From Paracoccaceae bacterium (GTDB lineage: Bacteria > Pseudomonadota > Alphaproteobacteria > Rhodobacterales > Rhodobacteraceae): a stretch of 15,772 bases of DNA. The notes below the pieces were generated by a model. That model ran no database searches and was not told the origin of the DNA. It was given only the letters and a program-made list of their open reading frames with translations. Location of the stretch: positions 1 to 15,772 of the forward strand of contig SKKS01000388.1 of assembly GCA_007123625.1 (NCBI GenBank). Direction: 5' to 3'. The translations under genes and the position numbers were made by a program. This document shows positions 13,907-15,772 of the stretch, one piece after another; the first letter of the stretch is position 1, and every line of letters starts with the position of its first letter.

Positions 13907-14398
13907 ATGAAGAGGGTTGGCCTCGATGCGACGGATATTCGCATCCTCAGCGCAGTGCAGAAACATGGTCAGTTGAGCAAGTCCAGACTGGCCGAGATTG
14001 CCAACATTTCGCCGACGCCGTGCTGGGCGCGACTGGACCGTCTGAAGGCGGCGGGCCTTGTCCGGGGTTATCACGGCGATATTGTGCTCGAGCGTATCTG
14101 CAATTTCACGCAAGTGGTCGTCACCGTTTCCCTGACGCACCACCGCAGGGCGGACTTCGAGCGGTTCGAGGCATTCATCAATAGCCGCGACGAAATCACG
14201 GAATGCATCGCTACCGGGGGCGGAATGGACTATGTCCTCAAGGTAATAAGCGCCGACCTTGGCGCGTTTCAGGAACTGATGCAGGCGATGCTTGATGCCG
14301 CGCCGGGGGTCGACCGTTACATGACCTATTTCGTGACCCGGACGGTCAAGGCCACGCATCCGAATCTCACCAAACTGGCCGCCACGACGGTCCGTTAG
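13907..14398 (+). CDS. Lrp/AsnC-family transcriptional regulator
   Basis: This is a 163-residue regulator of normal Lrp length. The N-terminal helix-turn-helix spans about residues 6-57 and shows LDATDIRILSAVQKHGQLSK, LAEIANISPTPCWARLDRL and the AAGLVRGYHG wing. The C-terminal RAM ligand-binding domain follows at about 70-150, with CIATGGGMDYVLKVISADL and a strand near VDRYMTYFVT. Lrp proteins bind amino acids or similar small molecules and often control an adjacent catabolic gene. Here that would be the GcvT/DmdA-like gene on the same strand, 162 bp downstream. A weak purine-rich site precedes the ATG. The 3' gap contains a T6 run (about 14462-14467) without a clear preceding stem. Confidence 0.9.
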   Translation: MKRVGLDATDIRILSAVQKHGQLSKSRLAEIANISPTPCWARLDRLKAAGLVRGYHGDIVLERICNFTQVVVTVSLTHHRRADFERFEAFINSRDEITECIATGGGMDYVLKVISADLGAFQELMQAMLDAAPGVDRYMTYFVTRTVKATHPNLTKLAATTVR

Positions 14399-14560
14399 TT
14401 CCGTCGGTCCGGACAGTCTGAAAGCCGCCTGAGAAACAGCCTGCTTGGTCTGAATTCGCCGGTTTTTTGGTCCGCACCCATGCGCCTCCCGGATGTATGT
14501 CGCGGTTAGTCTCAATCGATATCCGGCTGGTCGGAACGGTCACGAGCAAGGGAGGCAAAC

Positions 14561-15700
14561 ATGCACGCAGATGACTTCGGCTTTGGCACGCAGATTCGGA
14601 AATCCCCCTATTTCGACGCCACTGTCCGGTGGGGTGCGCAGGGGTTTTCGGTCTACAACCATATGTATATCCCCCGCGATTTCGGAAATCCGGAACAGAA
14701 CTTCTGGAACCTGGTGAACACCGCGATCCTGTGCGATGTTGCCGTCGAGCGGCAGGTGGAAATCACCGGCCCGGATGCCGCAACCTTCGTGCAGATGCTG
14801 ACCCCGCGCGACCTCTCCAAAATGCCTGTCGGGCAGTGCAAGTATGTCGTGATCACCAATGCCGAAGGCGGCATCCTGAATGATCCGATCCTGCTTCGGC
14901 TGGCCGAAAACCACTTCTGGATCTCGCTGGCAGACAGTGACATCCTGCTGTGGGCGCAGGGCGTCGCCGTGCATTCCGGGCTGGACGTCACAATCACCGA
15001 ACCCGATGTGTCCCCGCTGCAGCTGCAGGGGCCAAAATCGGGCGAGATCATGCGGGCGCTGTTCGGAGACAGCATCATGGACCTGCGCTATTACTGGCTG
15101 CGCGAAGTTGATCTGGACGGCATCCCGCTTGTCGTGTCGCGCACCGGCTGGTCCAGCGAACTGGGCTACGAGATCTACCTGCGCGACAGTGCCCACGGCG
15201 ACACGCTTTGGGAACGCATCATGGCGACAGGGATGGAATACGGGCTGAAACCCGGCCACACGTCCACCATCCGGCGGATCGAGGGCGGGATGCTGTCCTA
15301 CCACGCCGATGCGGATATCAACACCAACCCCTATGAGCTTGGCCTCGACCGACTGGTAAACGTTGACATGGAGGCCGATTTCATTGGCAAGGCTGCGCTG
15401 CGCCGTATCCGCGACAAAGGCGTGAGCCGCAAGCAGGTCGGCCTGATCATCGACTGCGCGCCCATGAGAGGTCCGAACACGACGTTCTGGACCGTTGCGC
15501 GGGATGGTACGCCGGTCGGCAAGGTCACCTCCGCCATCCACTCCCCGCGGCTGGAGCGCAACATCGCGCTGGCCATGGTGTCGGCAGAGTGGGCGCATCT
15601 CGGCATGATCCTCGATGTTGTGACCCCCTCCGGCCCGATATCCGCAAGGGTTGTCGAGCGCCCTTTCTTTGATCCCAGAAAGTCGCTTGCCGCCGCCTGA
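14561..15700 (+). CDS. GcvT-family folate-dependent demethylase, DmdA-like
   Basis: This 379-residue protein has the aminomethyltransferase (GcvT) fold: N-terminal folate-binding region to about residue 280, C-terminal barrel about 290-370. Several stretches resemble DMSP demethylase DmdA, which passes a methyl group from dimethylsulfoniopropionate to tetrahydrofolate: GFSVYNHMYIP near 28-38, CDVAVERQVEITGPDA, QMLTPRDLSKMPVGQC, ISLADSDILLWAQG and EPDVSPLQLQGPKSGE. The segment RTGWSSELGYEIY differs from the WSKQGGYE form I recall in DmdA and looks more like generic GcvT relatives, so a different methyl donor is possible. GGGAGG at 14550-14555 supports the start. The neighbouring Lrp regulator suggests control by an amino-acid-like or betaine-like substrate. 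No other DMSP or glycine-cleavage genes are in the window. Family firm, substrate uncertain. Confidence 0.85.
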   Translation: MHADDFGFGTQIRKSPYFDATVRWGAQGFSVYNHMYIPRDFGNPEQNFWNLVNTAILCDVAVERQVEITGPDAATFVQMLTPRDLSKMPVGQCKYVVITNAEGGILNDPILLRLAENHFWISLADSDILLWAQGVAVHSGLDVTITEPDVSPLQLQGPKSGEIMRALFGDSIMDLRYYWLREVDLDGIPLVVSRTGWSSELGYEIYLRDSAHGDTLWERIMATGMEYGLKPGHTSTIRRIEGGMLSYHADADINTNPYELGLDRLVNVDMEADFIGKAALRRIRDKGVSRKQVGLIIDCAPMRGPNTTFWTVARDGTPVGKVTSAIHSPRLERNIALAMVSAEWAHLGMILDVVTPSGPISARVVERPFFDPRKSLAAA

Positions 15701-15772
15701 GAGGCCGATTTGAAACGTGTTGAGTGAGTTCGGCGGTTTGTGATTCCGTTCGGTTGCAAAGCTGAATGGAGA

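Noticed and set aside
13534..14184. A 216-codon + strand frame running into the Lrp gene
   Set aside because: Its second half is an out-of-frame reading of the Lrp helix-turn-helix, and the first half shows no recognisable domain.
14561..15700. Glycine cleavage T protein (gcvT)
   Set aside because: The fold is shared, but no gcvH or gcvP is nearby and the N-terminal motifs resemble DmdA more than GcvT.
15701..15772. Possible ribosome binding site (ATGGAGA) at the right edge for a following gene
   Set aside because: The window ends before any start codon, so it cannot be supported.

Overview
The window is GC-rich, densely packed DNA with RpiR, LysR and Lrp regulators, a BLUF photoreceptor, an Fe3+-type ABC importer and a DmdA-like folate enzyme. 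Together these suggest an alphaproteobacterium of the Rhodobacteraceae (Rhodobacter/Roseobacter) type. This placement is inferred from gene content and codon use, not from a marker gene. All genes lie on the + strand except the truncated gene at the left edge. I see no tRNA, rRNA, CRISPR array, insertion sequence or phage gene.

Left block (1-4157): amino-sugar and cell-wall recycling. A murQ etherase on the minus strand runs off the left edge. Divergent from it is a translationally coupled trio: a BadF/BadG-type amino-sugar kinase, a GlmS-like SIS-domain protein (probable NagB-II glucosamine-6-phosphate deaminase) and nagA. Together they could take MurNAc-6-P and GlcNAc to fructose-6-P. The 464-bp divergent gap holds an inverted repeat that could be a shared operator.

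Middle block (4158-7512): a stand-alone short BLUF blue-light sensor sits between non-coding stretches rich in small palindromes. It is followed by a LysR regulator, a DoxX membrane protein and a two-domain VOC dioxygenase. The DoxX + VOC pair resembles CatD/CatE (quinone/catechol stress) of Bacillus subtilis, here with a LysR regulator.

Right-centre block (7849-13341): an operon of an RpiR/SIS regulator, periplasmic binding protein, fused two-domain permease, ATPase and a histidine phosphatase. A good sigma70-like promoter lies in front and a perfect hairpin behind. The last three genes are coupled by stop/start overlaps. The transporter looks like an 'iron' (FbpABC/AfuABC) type. A sugar-phosphate-type regulator and a coupled phosphatase point instead to a phosphorylated organic substrate. 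This is the most interesting functional hypothesis in the window.

Right block (13342-15772): a 565-bp gap with strong hairpins and no recognisable gene, then an Lrp/AsnC regulator and a GcvT-fold protein of the DMSP-demethylase (DmdA) type, perhaps its target. The last 72 bases hold no gene.
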